Assembly: GCF_018122595.1 (NCBI RefSeq)
Contig: NZ_JAGRQH010000003.1
Location: 1-64,000 of the forward strand
Source: Neokomagataea anthophila
GTDB lineage: Bacteria; Pseudomonadota; Alphaproteobacteria; Acetobacterales; Acetobacteraceae
Direction: 5' to 3'
Length of the DNA: 64,000 nt
How positions within the stretch are numbered: position 1 is the first letter of the stretch; every line of letters starts with the position of its first letter. The notes beneath the pieces were generated by a model, which was not told the origin of the DNA, ran no database searches, and worked only from the letters and a program-made list of their open reading frames with translations. The position numbers and the translations under genes were made by a program. Below, in pieces: positions 55,985 through 63,831 of the stretch.

Positions 55985-56550
55985 GTGTTTTCTCCTCGCG
56001 CTACTGGCGTGATCGTTTTTAAGGTGTCGAGTTGTGCCACTAGATCGCGGCTATCAAAGGAAACGGACGGGATCGTTACTTGAAGTTGCACCGATGCCAC
56101 GCCATTCGGGAGCCACTCTTGTTCGCCTGCTGTGGCCAAGTGCTCAACGCGGCACGACCCAACGGATGGAATGTCAAATCCGTGCAAACCAAGGGCAGCG
56201 ATAGAAGCCAGCCCCAAAACTCCCGGCAGTGTGCCATCTCCAAAATATGCGCTTTCCGGGTCATTCTGTCGCGTCATTAAAATGACGGCGAATTGCATAT
56301 CACCATGGAACAAACCGCCCGTATGCGCACTGGTTGGCATTCCCATCCATCCAACAGCAACCATCGGCATACGCTTTGTCAGATGCTCCCACTCCCGTGC
56401 TGATGCACGCGGAGGAATGATGCTGTGCGTGTAGGTCTCTGGATTAAATAAGGCTTCTAATTGGCTTCTCAGCGCACGCAGAGCGTACGATAATGGACCG
56501 CCCGTGATTAGCTGATCGGGATATTGATTATCCGAATACGGTCTCACCAT
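55981..56550 (-). CDS. Mu gp37-like (DUF1834) tail terminator-class protein
   Basis: A 189-residue protein resembling gp37/DUF1834: YALRALRSQLEALFNPETYT, MPMVAVGWMGMPTSAHTGG, MQFAVILMTRQNDPESAYFG and a C-terminal VASVQLQVTIPSVSF. By order it should cap the tail tube at the neck. It overlaps the DUF1320 gene by 7 bp and the DUF2635 gene by 4 bp. Confidence 0.83.
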   Translation of the reverse strand: MVRPYSDNQYPDQLITGGPLSYALRALRSQLEALFNPETYTHSIIPPRASAREWEHLTKRMPMVAVGWMGMPTSAHTGGLFHGDMQFAVILMTRQNDPESAYFGDGTLPGVLGLASIAALGLHGFDIPSVGSCRVEHLATAGEQEWLPNGVASVQLQVTIPSVSFDSRDLVAQLDTLKTITPVARGENT

Positions 56551-56966
56551 AACCGCTCACCACCTTGCTGCACCGGCCGTGTCCTGATCCGTGACCATGA
56601 TGCGGACGTGTTCGGTGTTTCTTGACCATCCAGCGTTACGGTCCCACGCGCGATTTCACTCAGCCACTTCACAGCATCCTGCCTGTCCGTACGCATATTA
56701 TCGGTTGGCTGTGTTGCGCCGGTCTGGGCAAGATCAAACCGTGCAATACGGCAACAGGCATTCACGATACTGGCTGGAGTATTTGTCAGCGGCACCACAA
56801 AGCGGCGGTTAAGGTAGCTGTCGATCAACGCCGATGCATCGGTCAAAACCTGTGCCACGCGCGCCTGATCAATCCCCGAGCGGGCTTGCCCCTCAGGCGT
56901 CGTATTATTGATCAGCTCGCGCTCACCAAAACGTTGGATCAGGTCTTGGACGGATGCATACGCCAT
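56544..56966 (-). CDS. DUF1320 head-tail connector protein (Mu gp36-like)
   Basis: A 140-residue protein with the DUF1320 signature: YASVQDLIQRFGERELINNT, VAQVLTDASALIDSYLNRRF followed by VVPL, and CCRIARFDLAQTG. It is a gp6-like adaptor placed between portal and tail. ATG 56966 overlaps the preceding stop (TGATG); GTG 56969 is an alternative start. Confidence 0.88.
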   Translation of the reverse strand: MAYASVQDLIQRFGERELINNTTPEGQARSGIDQARVAQVLTDASALIDSYLNRRFVVPLTNTPASIVNACCRIARFDLAQTGATQPTDNMRTDRQDAVKWLSEIARGTVTLDGQETPNTSASWSRIRTRPVQQGGERLW

Positions 56967-57220
56967 CACTTCACCTCAATCACTTCCAGCAAAGGCTCGT
57001 TGACCAAAAGAGCAAATTGCTCTGGTGTGAAAGCATCGCGCTCATAGAGCGTTACAGCACCATGCTCTTGACCACCCCGGCGCAAACCGGGTTGGCGGCT
57101 CACCACAATGATATGGCCAGAAACAATGTCCTGATCCGGTGTCGCCACGGAACGAAACACGGCCCGAACAGGCGGTTTCTTCTTGGGCTCGGAGCCTTTG
57201 TCTTCAATCGTGCCCGGCAC
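56966..57220 (-). CDS. Small phage protein at the Mu gp35 position
   Basis: An 84-residue protein (VRAVFRSVATPDQDIVSGHI, AFTPEQFALLVNEPLLEVIE) resembling the short gp35/HI1506-type proteins found between major capsid and DUF1320 genes in Mu-like phages. Function is unknown. It ends on the start of the DUF1320 gene and starts 12 bp after the capsid gene. Confidence 0.7.
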   Translation of the reverse strand: MPGTIEDKGSEPKKKPPVRAVFRSVATPDQDIVSGHIIVVSRQPGLRRGGQEHGAVTLYERDAFTPEQFALLVNEPLLEVIEVK

Positions 57221-57232
57221 AGCTCACCCCCC

Positions 57233-58168
57233 TCACAGATACGGGCAGGTCACGGGCTTCGCCGTACCTTTCCATGGGTTGCTGACTGTGGCGTATGTCT
57301 TGCCATCACTCTGAAGCTGCGCCACCAAGTCGGATGACATCAGCCCATTAGCCGCCCCCTCCAAAGCAGATGGCACCATCAAAATATTCGGCTTAATGCC
57401 ATAAGGGACACCATCCGCACGGTGCTGAGAGGCCATTGCCGCACGAGCTTGACCATACGTATCGGCATTCAAAGGGCGCGTAGAGGCAAACGCCAGCTGC
57501 CACAGACCAAACCCCGCGTTACAACGGCCATCCGTCCCCCAAATATATTCCTTTGTGCGGAACACATTATCATCATCCAGCGCCGTTTTAGACGTAATGG
57601 AAAAAGGTCGACGGTTTTGGAAAATCATCGGCTTCAGTGGGCGCGTCGTATCAAACAAGAACCACATTGGCCCCGCTGTTTCCGCTCCTTGAGGCGTGCT
57701 GATATTGGCGTAGCTGGTCGGTTTCCCATTCGCATCTGCCGTCAGATGATCCGTATCGAAATAATTCTGGCCATCCCAACACTTGGTAGTCGTGCCAGAC
57801 TTGAGCAGTTTGAAAACCAATTCATCTGGGAACGCGCCAGCATTCACACCGAGTTGCTGCACACCAATATTGAAAATACCAAATTGGTCATCTTCAATAT
57901 CATCGCGATCAATCGAAACGGTCAGCTCGAAGGTCTTATTAGCGATAGAGAAGCCACCCGTACTCAGACTATGGATCACACGATCACCAAGCCATTCCCG
58001 TAAACCTGGAATTTCATTGAGCTTTGGATAGAAGTTTTCCCGCGTCGTCGAATTGATCGTCATAGCGATCGTATCGAACATGGACGGAGCCGTTTGCAGA
58101 AACTGATTGAATTGGGTGCGCACACCCACATCCAACGTTTGCATAAAGGCAGATGAAATTTCAGCCAT
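57233..58168 (-). CDS. Major capsid protein (Mu gpT-like)
   Basis: A 311-residue major head subunit of the Mu gpT type: MAEISSAFMQTLDVGVRTQF, NEIPGLREWLGDRVIHSL, FELTVSIDRDDIEDDQFGIF, WDGQNYFDTDHLT, and the C-terminal ILMVPSALEGAANGL. The HK97-fold length is right for this family. It follows the decoration gene by 2 bp. Confidence 0.92.
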   Translation of the reverse strand: MAEISSAFMQTLDVGVRTQFNQFLQTAPSMFDTIAMTINSTTRENFYPKLNEIPGLREWLGDRVIHSLSTGGFSIANKTFELTVSIDRDDIEDDQFGIFNIGVQQLGVNAGAFPDELVFKLLKSGTTTKCWDGQNYFDTDHLTADANGKPTSYANISTPQGAETAGPMWFLFDTTRPLKPMIFQNRRPFSITSKTALDDDNVFRTKEYIWGTDGRCNAGFGLWQLAFASTRPLNADTYGQARAAMASQHRADGVPYGIKPNILMVPSALEGAANGLMSSDLVAQLQSDGKTYATVSNPWKGTAKPVTCPYL

Positions 58169-58170
58169 AA

Positions 58171-58617
58171 TCAGATCTCCACGTACGGCGTGCCGTCAAC
58201 GTCAAGGCCAGCAAAGACCCCAACCTGTAGGCGCGCTGTACCGCCTGACGGTGTTTGTGTGAGGGATACGGTCTGGTCATCGACCGCATAAACAGGCTGG
58301 CCCTTGTTGGCCCAGCTCGGCGCAGTATCAAACGGCAAAGCAAAACATCCTGTTTCGCATTCCACTGCCGTGGAACTGCCCACAAAATCCCCTGTGACCA
58401 GTCCGCCAGACGCCGGTAATTGTTGATGCTTGGCAATGCCGAGAATGGCGACAGGCGCAAAGAGCGGACTTTGTATCCCTGCGGGGACGAGCGTGCCATC
58501 AGCGCAAACAGCCGCAATTGATCCACGAAACAAGGCAGCGCCAGCGGCAACAGGTCCCGCGAACATGGCTCGGCGCGGGCCCATTTTGCGCAATAAGGTA
58601 CGGTCAGCGGTCAGCAT
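58171..58617 (-). CDS. Phage head decoration/stabilisation protein
   Basis: A 148-residue, Gly/Ala/Val-rich protein between protease and major capsid genes, where head decoration proteins lie. The strand-rich sequence (AGAALFRGSIAAVCADGTLV, ASGGLVTGDFVGSSTAVECE, GQPVYAVDDQTVSLT) resembles structural cement proteins of the DUF2190 kind. Assignment rests on position and composition. The start overlaps the protease stop by 1 bp. Confidence 0.65.
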   Translation of the reverse strand: MLTADRTLLRKMGPRRAMFAGPVAAGAALFRGSIAAVCADGTLVPAGIQSPLFAPVAILGIAKHQQLPASGGLVTGDFVGSSTAVECETGCFALPFDTAPSWANKGQPVYAVDDQTVSLTQTPSGGTARLQVGVFAGLDVDGTPYVEI

Positions 58618-59585
58618 CAGACAGCTCCTCGCATTTTTTGCATGGCCTCAACGGACACACCGAGTTGCGCAGCGATAAACGCATCATGCCCATCCACAGA
58701 GCCCGCGTGCGGTGTGCGTGTATGCATCTCGATCTTGCCGCCCATCTTTGGCAGGCCAGAGATGATTTCCTCTGCTGCTTCCGGGTCTTGCATATGCAGA
58801 TGCACTAAACGTTCGCGCATTTTGTCGGTGATGATCCGCCCCTCCGTTGAGGCGTCTTTCACAGCTTGTTCCGCTGCATGCCGCGCGGCTTGCTGACCCA
58901 GAACCTTCACTTGCTCTTGAAGCGCTGTGATCTGCTGCTGCGCGTGGGTTTCGACAGTTTCCGTGCGCGCACGCAGTCCTGTCACAATCGCTTCGACAGA
59001 CGGCGATCCCTTCAAACCCGCCAGCGTGACAGCCTGCGTATGTAAGCTGAGGGCATCACGCGCCCGCTCCAAAGCCGTTTCAATCTCGCTCTGCGTAGAC
59101 GTGATCGGGAGGCCAAGCCTCCGCGCGATGTCAGAGGGGTCCATCCCAATCTCCTGTGTATGTAGATGAGTCAGTGTTAGATTTGGCAAATTGGTCAAAC
59201 TGGCCCGCGCAATACGCGTCACCTGCGCACCTTGGGCCGCAAAGGCCGGGGAGACACCGCGATACGCTTTGTCGCTCATCAGCGCACGGCCGGTTTTGGT
59301 CCAGTCCACACGCCCCCAAATGCCATCCTCTCGGGACTGCATCTCCACGATCCAACCAACAGCAGGCGCACTCCCACCTTTAAGAGCCGCTTTGTCGGTC
59401 GCATGATTTTCATCGAGAACAAGCTTGCCCGCTTGCATCGAATGCGTGATCACCTGATCCGCATTCGCCACCGTGTACGGACCACGTTGATCGACCCCAC
59501 GGAACACACCTGCCGGAAGCAGGTGGATCCATTCAGGAACGTCATTGCTCTCCGGGAGCGCTGTATGGAAATGCAGATATGTCAT
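58617..59585 (-). CDS. Phage head maturation protease/scaffold (Mu gpI-like)
   Basis: A 322-residue protein. The N-terminal protease part shows WIHLLPAGVFRGVDQRGPYT, VLDENHATDKAALKGGSAPA (the His-containing motif) and DWTKTGRALMSDKAYRGVSP followed by AF, which match Mu gpI (gp32). The C-terminal half is charged and coiled-coil, serving as scaffold (HAQQQITALQEQVKVLGQQA). In Mu the scaffold Z is made from an internal start in the same gene; whether this occurs here is not visible. ATG 59585 is chosen; an in-frame GTG-type extension to 59609 lacks support. Confidence 0.87.
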   Translation of the reverse strand: MTYLHFHTALPESNDVPEWIHLLPAGVFRGVDQRGPYTVANADQVITHSMQAGKLVLDENHATDKAALKGGSAPAVGWIVEMQSREDGIWGRVDWTKTGRALMSDKAYRGVSPAFAAQGAQVTRIARASLTNLPNLTLTHLHTQEIGMDPSDIARRLGLPITSTQSEIETALERARDALSLHTQAVTLAGLKGSPSVEAIVTGLRARTETVETHAQQQITALQEQVKVLGQQAARHAAEQAVKDASTEGRIITDKMRERLVHLHMQDPEAAEEIISGLPKMGGKIEMHTRTPHAGSVDGHDAFIAAQLGVSVEAMQKMRGAV

Positions 59586-59720
59586 TAAGGACACTCTGCA
59601 CGGTCTCAACCATGAGCTTCAGAGGGGCAAACACTCCCCCCATATTTTCCCGCACAGAACGCTCAGTACCGACGTGGCACGTCCGGACATGCCGCAGCAT
59701 TCCAAAATGCGCCACAGACC

Positions 59721-59751
59721 CGTCTTAAACCGTCTTAAACGCGTCTTAAAA
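59721..59751 (-). repeat. Three direct repeats of GTTTAAGACG upstream of the head genes
   Basis: On the minus strand TTTTAAGACG-C-GTTTAAGACG-GTTTAAGACG gives three near-identical 10-bp units spaced by one helical turn. They lie in the 188-bp gap between the gpG-like and protease genes, the only long gap in this part of the phage. Such phased repeats are typical binding sites for a regulator. The remainder of the gap shows no gene. Confidence 0.6.
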
Positions 59752-59773
59752 TTACCCTAGCACCCGTAGGAGA

Positions 59774-60283
59774 CTATTTCGACTTAATAGCCCGTTCCAA
59801 AAACCCTTCCAACTCTACAACCACGTCCTCACGGTCCTGAGGCGTAAATGCGAGATAGGGGCGGGCAGGAACAAAAACACTATCCACGTGAAAGAGGCGT
59901 CCACCCATCTCAAAAGATAATTGCCGTTTATTCTTAGGCTGAATCACCGCACCAAACTGGTGCACACGCGCATACACCTTATTTGACCCCCAGCGTAGAA
60001 CGTTGCCCGTCGCCTTAGCGGTCAACGACCCATACAGGCCATTTTGAAAATTAGGGCCGCGCAATATGCCTGGCCCTTCCTTCGTCAAAGCATAAACCGG
60101 GTTAAGCGGCGCAAATGCGCTGCCATCCGGCTGAACCTGTCGGCGGATACGATCACGGGTGGAATTCAGCACAATATGACCAACAGCCTGTAATACAGCT
60201 TGCGGATCCCGCCCAATATCCGCCACGCTCTTTAGAGACTGACGCATAGGGTCAAAACTTCCCGTTAGGGTGATACTCGCCAT
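59774..60283 (-). CDS. Phage virion morphogenesis protein (Mu gpG-like)
   Basis: A 169-residue protein of the gpG/gpS tail-completion class: ASITLTGSFDPMRQSLKSVA, DGSAFAPLNPVYALTKEGPG, VYARVHQFGAVIQPKN and the typical ending VPARPYLAFTPQDREDVVVE. In Mu, gpG acts in joining heads to tails. ATG 60283 follows GGGGGGAAATCAAGC. An upstream in-frame start (60331) lacks such a site. Confidence 0.88.
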   Translation of the reverse strand: MASITLTGSFDPMRQSLKSVADIGRDPQAVLQAVGHIVLNSTRDRIRRQVQPDGSAFAPLNPVYALTKEGPGILRGPNFQNGLYGSLTAKATGNVLRWGSNKVYARVHQFGAVIQPKNKRQLSFEMGGRLFHVDSVFVPARPYLAFTPQDREDVVVELEGFLERAIKSK

Positions 60284-60351
60284 GCTTGATTTCCCCCCTA
60301 TAACTTCGCTATTGAAATATACGCGACGCACGGTGACACGGTGATTAATCT

Positions 60352-60381
60352 ACCGGCCGTAGGACCGGCCTTTTAGGCCGG
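60352..60381 (-). other. Hairpin and direct repeat in the gpF-gpG gap
   Basis: CCGGCC/GGCCGG (60365-60381) forms a 6-bp GC stem around TTTTA. A second copy of ACCGGCC lies 12 bp away (60352-60358). They occupy the 141-bp gap between the gpF-like and gpG-like genes. Without a T-run this is not a strong terminator; it may be an RNA processing or regulatory element. Confidence 0.4.
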
Positions 60382-60424
60382 GTTCGTTATGTGGGTTGAG
60401 TGGTAGGCCCACCCGTGCGTCGTA

Positions 60425-61639
60425 TTAATCCTTTTCCGGTAGATCTTCACGCACCCCTAACAATGGACTTCGTTGCCGGAACAAGCGTTTTAATTCCTGC
60501 ATTCGCAGACGTTGAAACGACACAATGTAATTATGCAAACGGTCATGCGTTCGCTTGACGATAATGCTGTACGTTTTTCCTTTGTAGTCCGACAGTAGTT
60601 TAAGGTGCCGCTCCGTATTCCCCTGGAATACAATGCTTGGTTTATTCACCAGCTGAGGCAATACAGGGTACAAACCATCCATATCCGAATGCTTTTCGGG
60701 ATTCTTACCCAGCATATCACGCGATAAAAGAACATCAGGCGTCTCTGAGCCTAGAAGGGTCTGTACATTCTGCGGCAACGTAGCCGCCGTGACCTCTCCC
60801 TGCGCCTCCGGCTTCAACAACTGTATAATATCCTCAGCCTGCTGCTTCTCGCGCACCGCAGCTGGCACATGATGCACAGGCGTCGATCCAATATGGGTTC
60901 GTGGTTCCAATTTGGGCTGCACCGTCGCTTTTGCTGCCTGATGATCCTGCCACGCCTTACCGGGGTTATACGCAAAGGACGGATCAATCCCTTTCGGCAC
61001 CATCTCCGTCTTGCCCGTCGCAGGGTTTTTCCATGGACGAAGATCTAACGGCGGCGCATCCGTAATCTGCCACTTATTGCGCCGCATATCAGAGCGCGTT
61101 ACAGGCTCGACAGTGCAATGGCAGCGCCACCCATTCGGCGGGAAATGCGTGTTCCACCATGGGTCATCATTCGCCAACACCAAACCATCCCACGCCACAT
61201 GTTCCGCACGCGGATGCGGGCACGCATGATGAATATACCGCCACGCGGGGAAAATATCGCGTGCTTCCGGCGTGGCCATCTGAGCATACTGCCCTGCGGC
61301 ATAAGCCGTAGAGAGGTTGGTGTCGTAAATAATCTTCGCGCGCCAACCCGCATCACCGCCATGGTCCCAACCATGCTTTTTGACAATTTGGTCAAACGAC
61401 TTTTGGAAATCTTTGAGAGTCGTACCATCCGTAATGGCACTGTTCACCGCGGCTTTTAAATCACGCAACAGAGCATCGGACGTTGCACCCGCAACGGCAA
61501 AGCCGCGTGAATGCGCCTCATTCATCACCTCGCCATAACGCTCCGTCGACACAAGCCCCTTTTGCCGGAAAAACGCAATCGCCTCACTCGGGGCTAACAG
61601 CGCGGCCTCCAGCAAAGCATGATCAAATTTATCAGTCAC
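60425..61639 (-). CDS. Phage minor head protein (Mu gpF-like) with C-terminal PBECR2-like nuclease domain
   Basis: A 404-residue protein. Residues about 1-215 are the gpF/SPP1 gp7 head morphogenesis domain (EAIAFFRQKGLVSTERYGEV, GWRAKIIYDTNLSTAYAAGQ, WRYIHHACPHPRAEHVAWDG and the cysteine motif GWRCHCTVEPV). After a Pro/Gln-rich linker, residues about 295-395 look like the phage barnase/EndoU/colicin-E5/RelE-like nuclease 2 (PBECR2) domain: PDVLLSRDMLGKNPEKHSDM, YPVLPQLVNKPSIVF, YSIIVKRTHDRLHNYIVSF. Such domains are predicted RNases carried in virions. It overlaps the portal gene by 8 bp. Confidence 0.85.
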   Translation of the reverse strand: MTDKFDHALLEAALLAPSEAIAFFRQKGLVSTERYGEVMNEAHSRGFAVAGATSDALLRDLKAAVNSAITDGTTLKDFQKSFDQIVKKHGWDHGGDAGWRAKIIYDTNLSTAYAAGQYAQMATPEARDIFPAWRYIHHACPHPRAEHVAWDGLVLANDDPWWNTHFPPNGWRCHCTVEPVTRSDMRRNKWQITDAPPLDLRPWKNPATGKTEMVPKGIDPSFAYNPGKAWQDHQAAKATVQPKLEPRTHIGSTPVHHVPAAVREKQQAEDIIQLLKPEAQGEVTAATLPQNVQTLLGSETPDVLLSRDMLGKNPEKHSDMDGLYPVLPQLVNKPSIVFQGNTERHLKLLSDYKGKTYSIIVKRTHDRLHNYIVSFQRLRMQELKRLFRQRSPLLGVREDLPEKD

Positions 61640-63383
61640 GACGTGTCATTCGTCCGCTCGTCATTTGTCCAAGCATCTGTGCTTGCCCTGCTAACTGTGA
61701 AATCGCAATCCCTTGCGCCATAGCCTCCGCAAAAGCATCGTCAGGAAGGTTCAATCGCCTCAAGCGGCGTTCCAAATCGTCAAAACTACTTGCTCTCTCA
61801 ACAGCGTCACGCGCTGCGGCCGTTATTGCCCTCAGCCCTGAAGCTGCATCACGGGCCAAACGTTGTGTCATGAGTGCAACCAATTCTGGCCCCTCCGCCT
61901 GAACGTGCTGCTCCAGTAACTGCCCCAACTGCACATGCAGCGCCGTCTGCTCGGCTTGTCCTTCCCCCATAACCTGCGGCTGTTGCTGCGCTGAAGATGG
62001 TTGTTTCACGCTCGGCGGCACAACACTGCCCGGGCTGATCTTGGCTGGTTTCACAGTCGGCGGCACATCTTGCGGTGGTTCGACTGGCTGTGCAGCCGCC
62101 GTTTGGCCGACCACTACATCGCCTTCCTCCGGTGGTGTGAGAGCGTAACGATCATACAGATCCTGCGCCCGCACTTTCCATCCCTGCGGCCCCGCATATT
62201 GGATCGCTTGCATCAGCTCCTGCAAAGTCGGCTCATCAGGACGGCCAATGGCCACAATGGGGTACTGCGCCTGTGGCCCAAAGCTGAAATCCACCATCGG
62301 CTGCACGATCTGCTGACAAATCGTATGGGACAATAGCAGCGCATCCGCCCGCTCAATATCCTCCTGCACCAGCCGGTGCGTCTTGCTGGAGGCATGCGCC
62401 CCTTGATGACTATCCGCTGTGCCCGTCTGGCCAAGCACGGCTTTAGAGATCTGATCATCAAACCAACGAATGCGTGAGAGATGCAATTCATGCGATCCCG
62501 CACCACCTTTGGGCTCAATGAAATTGACCTCCATGCCCTTTGGAATAATGGCGGCACAAGAGCCTGCAATATCCGTCACAGCCTGCCACAGCACATCACG
62601 GTCTTCTTCTGAACTCTCCGGCCCATAAGTGCCAATCCGCATTGGCAGCCCATAATTCTGCACGAAGATGGACCAATCCCGCAGCGTGAACATCTTAAAC
62701 ATCACCGCCCATGCCACCGCGCGGGTCAAACCACTTTGGATCGTTAGGCCAGACCAGCTCGGGTGCTTATGGATGACGAATTTTTGGGCCACCATATCGT
62801 CAAACCCAAAGAGGGGTGGCCCACCCGGAATGCCCGGAACCTGACTGGCCCCATCCTCAGAGCGCAGCATGATCGTCTCACCATCCTGATAGCTCACCTC
62901 AAACCAGCGCTGCGGCTTAAACAACAAATCACGAGGGCGATTATTACCGGGCGCTAATGCCCAGTCGATCTCCATGACCGAAAAGCCCTTGCCAATCGCG
63001 TCGAGCATATCGAACAAGCTATGCCGCAGCAGACCCGTATTGACCCAATCACGGACAAAATCCGCGATCTTCTGACCGCGTTTGCTTTCATCTCCCGGCG
63101 TCACCGTAATCGGCAATTGTGACACGCTGCGCTTACGCGTCCCCAACACCCCGAGATAATGTAGGTCGCGTCGTTCAATCTCGGCTGCAATTAAGTGCCA
63201 GGCCAAACTGTCGCCCATATCCGCAGCACGCATTAAGCCGCCGAGTGACGCCGGGTTCAGCCCCGCAATGGGCGTACTGACCGCGGCTGGACGCATCCCA
63301 ACCATCGTCGCCGGGGCTGCCGGCCGCTGGAGTGCTGCTGACGGGAATGGTCGCCCATTCTGATCCAAAAGTGCCATTGTCAT
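61632..63383 (-). CDS. Phage portal protein (Mu gp29-like, DUF935)
   Basis: A 583-residue portal of the DUF935 family. Recognisable stretches are DSLAWHLIAAEIERRDLHYL, GVLGTRKRSVSQLPITV, GFSVMEIDWALAPG, FVIHKHPSWSGLTIQSGLTR, LRDWSIFVQNYGLPMRIGTY and TGTADSHQGAHASSKTH. The C-terminal region after 440 is Pro/Gln-rich then helical. It forms the DNA entry ring of the head. ATG 63383 overlaps the preceding stop (ATGA), with a second ATG at 63377. Confidence 0.92.
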   Translation of the reverse strand: MTMALLDQNGRPFPSAALQRPAAPATMVGMRPAAVSTPIAGLNPASLGGLMRAADMGDSLAWHLIAAEIERRDLHYLGVLGTRKRSVSQLPITVTPGDESKRGQKIADFVRDWVNTGLLRHSLFDMLDAIGKGFSVMEIDWALAPGNNRPRDLLFKPQRWFEVSYQDGETIMLRSEDGASQVPGIPGGPPLFGFDDMVAQKFVIHKHPSWSGLTIQSGLTRAVAWAVMFKMFTLRDWSIFVQNYGLPMRIGTYGPESSEEDRDVLWQAVTDIAGSCAAIIPKGMEVNFIEPKGGAGSHELHLSRIRWFDDQISKAVLGQTGTADSHQGAHASSKTHRLVQEDIERADALLLSHTICQQIVQPMVDFSFGPQAQYPIVAIGRPDEPTLQELMQAIQYAGPQGWKVRAQDLYDRYALTPPEEGDVVVGQTAAAQPVEPPQDVPPTVKPAKISPGSVVPPSVKQPSSAQQQPQVMGEGQAEQTALHVQLGQLLEQHVQAEGPELVALMTQRLARDAASGLRAITAAARDAVERASSFDDLERRLRRLNLPDDAFAEAMAQGIAISQLAGQAQMLGQMTSGRMTRRD

Positions 63384-63601
63384 TCTCTTCCCCGGCATCC
63401 GCGCGCCCACGCACGATACCCAGCATCTTCCTGCACAGCACGGGTTATAAATGGGCTTTTAGACGCCTCTAAATCCCGCATAAGAGCGCGTTGATCATCA
63501 CGCGACCACGGCACCACCACCGGACATACGCTGTATTGTGATCGGGGCGCACACGCGCTCAAAAAGGTCATGGCGAGCAACAGCAGTACAGCAGAGCGCA
63601 T
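63380..63601 (-). CDS. Small lipoprotein, probable outer-membrane spanin (Rz1-like)
   Basis: A 73-residue protein with a lipoprotein signal: MRSAVLLLLAMTFLSAC, Cys being the acylated residue. The remainder is short and charged (VVVPWSRDDQRALMRDLEAS). Directly before it, with a TGATG overlap, is a membrane-anchored coiled-coil protein, which gives the i-spanin/o-spanin arrangement. Spanins fuse inner and outer membranes at the end of lysis. Pro content is low compared with classical Rz1, so the call rests on the pairing. Confidence 0.65.
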   Translation of the reverse strand: MRSAVLLLLAMTFLSACAPRSQYSVCPVVVPWSRDDQRALMRDLEASKSPFITRAVQEDAGYRAWARGCRGRE

Positions 63602-63831
63602 CAAAACGTTCCATCCTGCAAAATCGTGTTCAGAGCCGTTTGCGTCGGGGCCGTCATCGCCTGCGTTTGATCCAATGCGGCCTGTTCATGCTGCGCATTT
63701 TGTGCCTCAAGCTTCTGAACAAGAGCTTCATGCTCAGCCTGCGCACGCATCGCCAAACGCGCTATCCAAATCAACATACCGCTGGCCAGCACAACAAAGC
63801 TGAGCAGAACGTAAATCACCACATCATTCAT
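63601..63831 (-). CDS. Small membrane protein with coiled coil, probable inner-membrane spanin (Rz-like)
   Basis: A 76-residue protein with one N-terminal membrane helix (VVIYVLLSFVVLASGMLIWI) and a predicted periplasmic coiled coil (RAQAEHEALVQKLEAQNAQH). It precedes and overlaps the lipoprotein gene. Inner-membrane spanins have this topology. In Mu the lysis genes also lie before the terminase and portal genes. It could alternatively be a holin-like protein. Confidence 0.6.
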   Translation of the reverse strand: MNDVVIYVLLSFVVLASGMLIWIARLAMRAQAEHEALVQKLEAQNAQHEQAALDQTQAMTAPTQTALNTILQDGTF

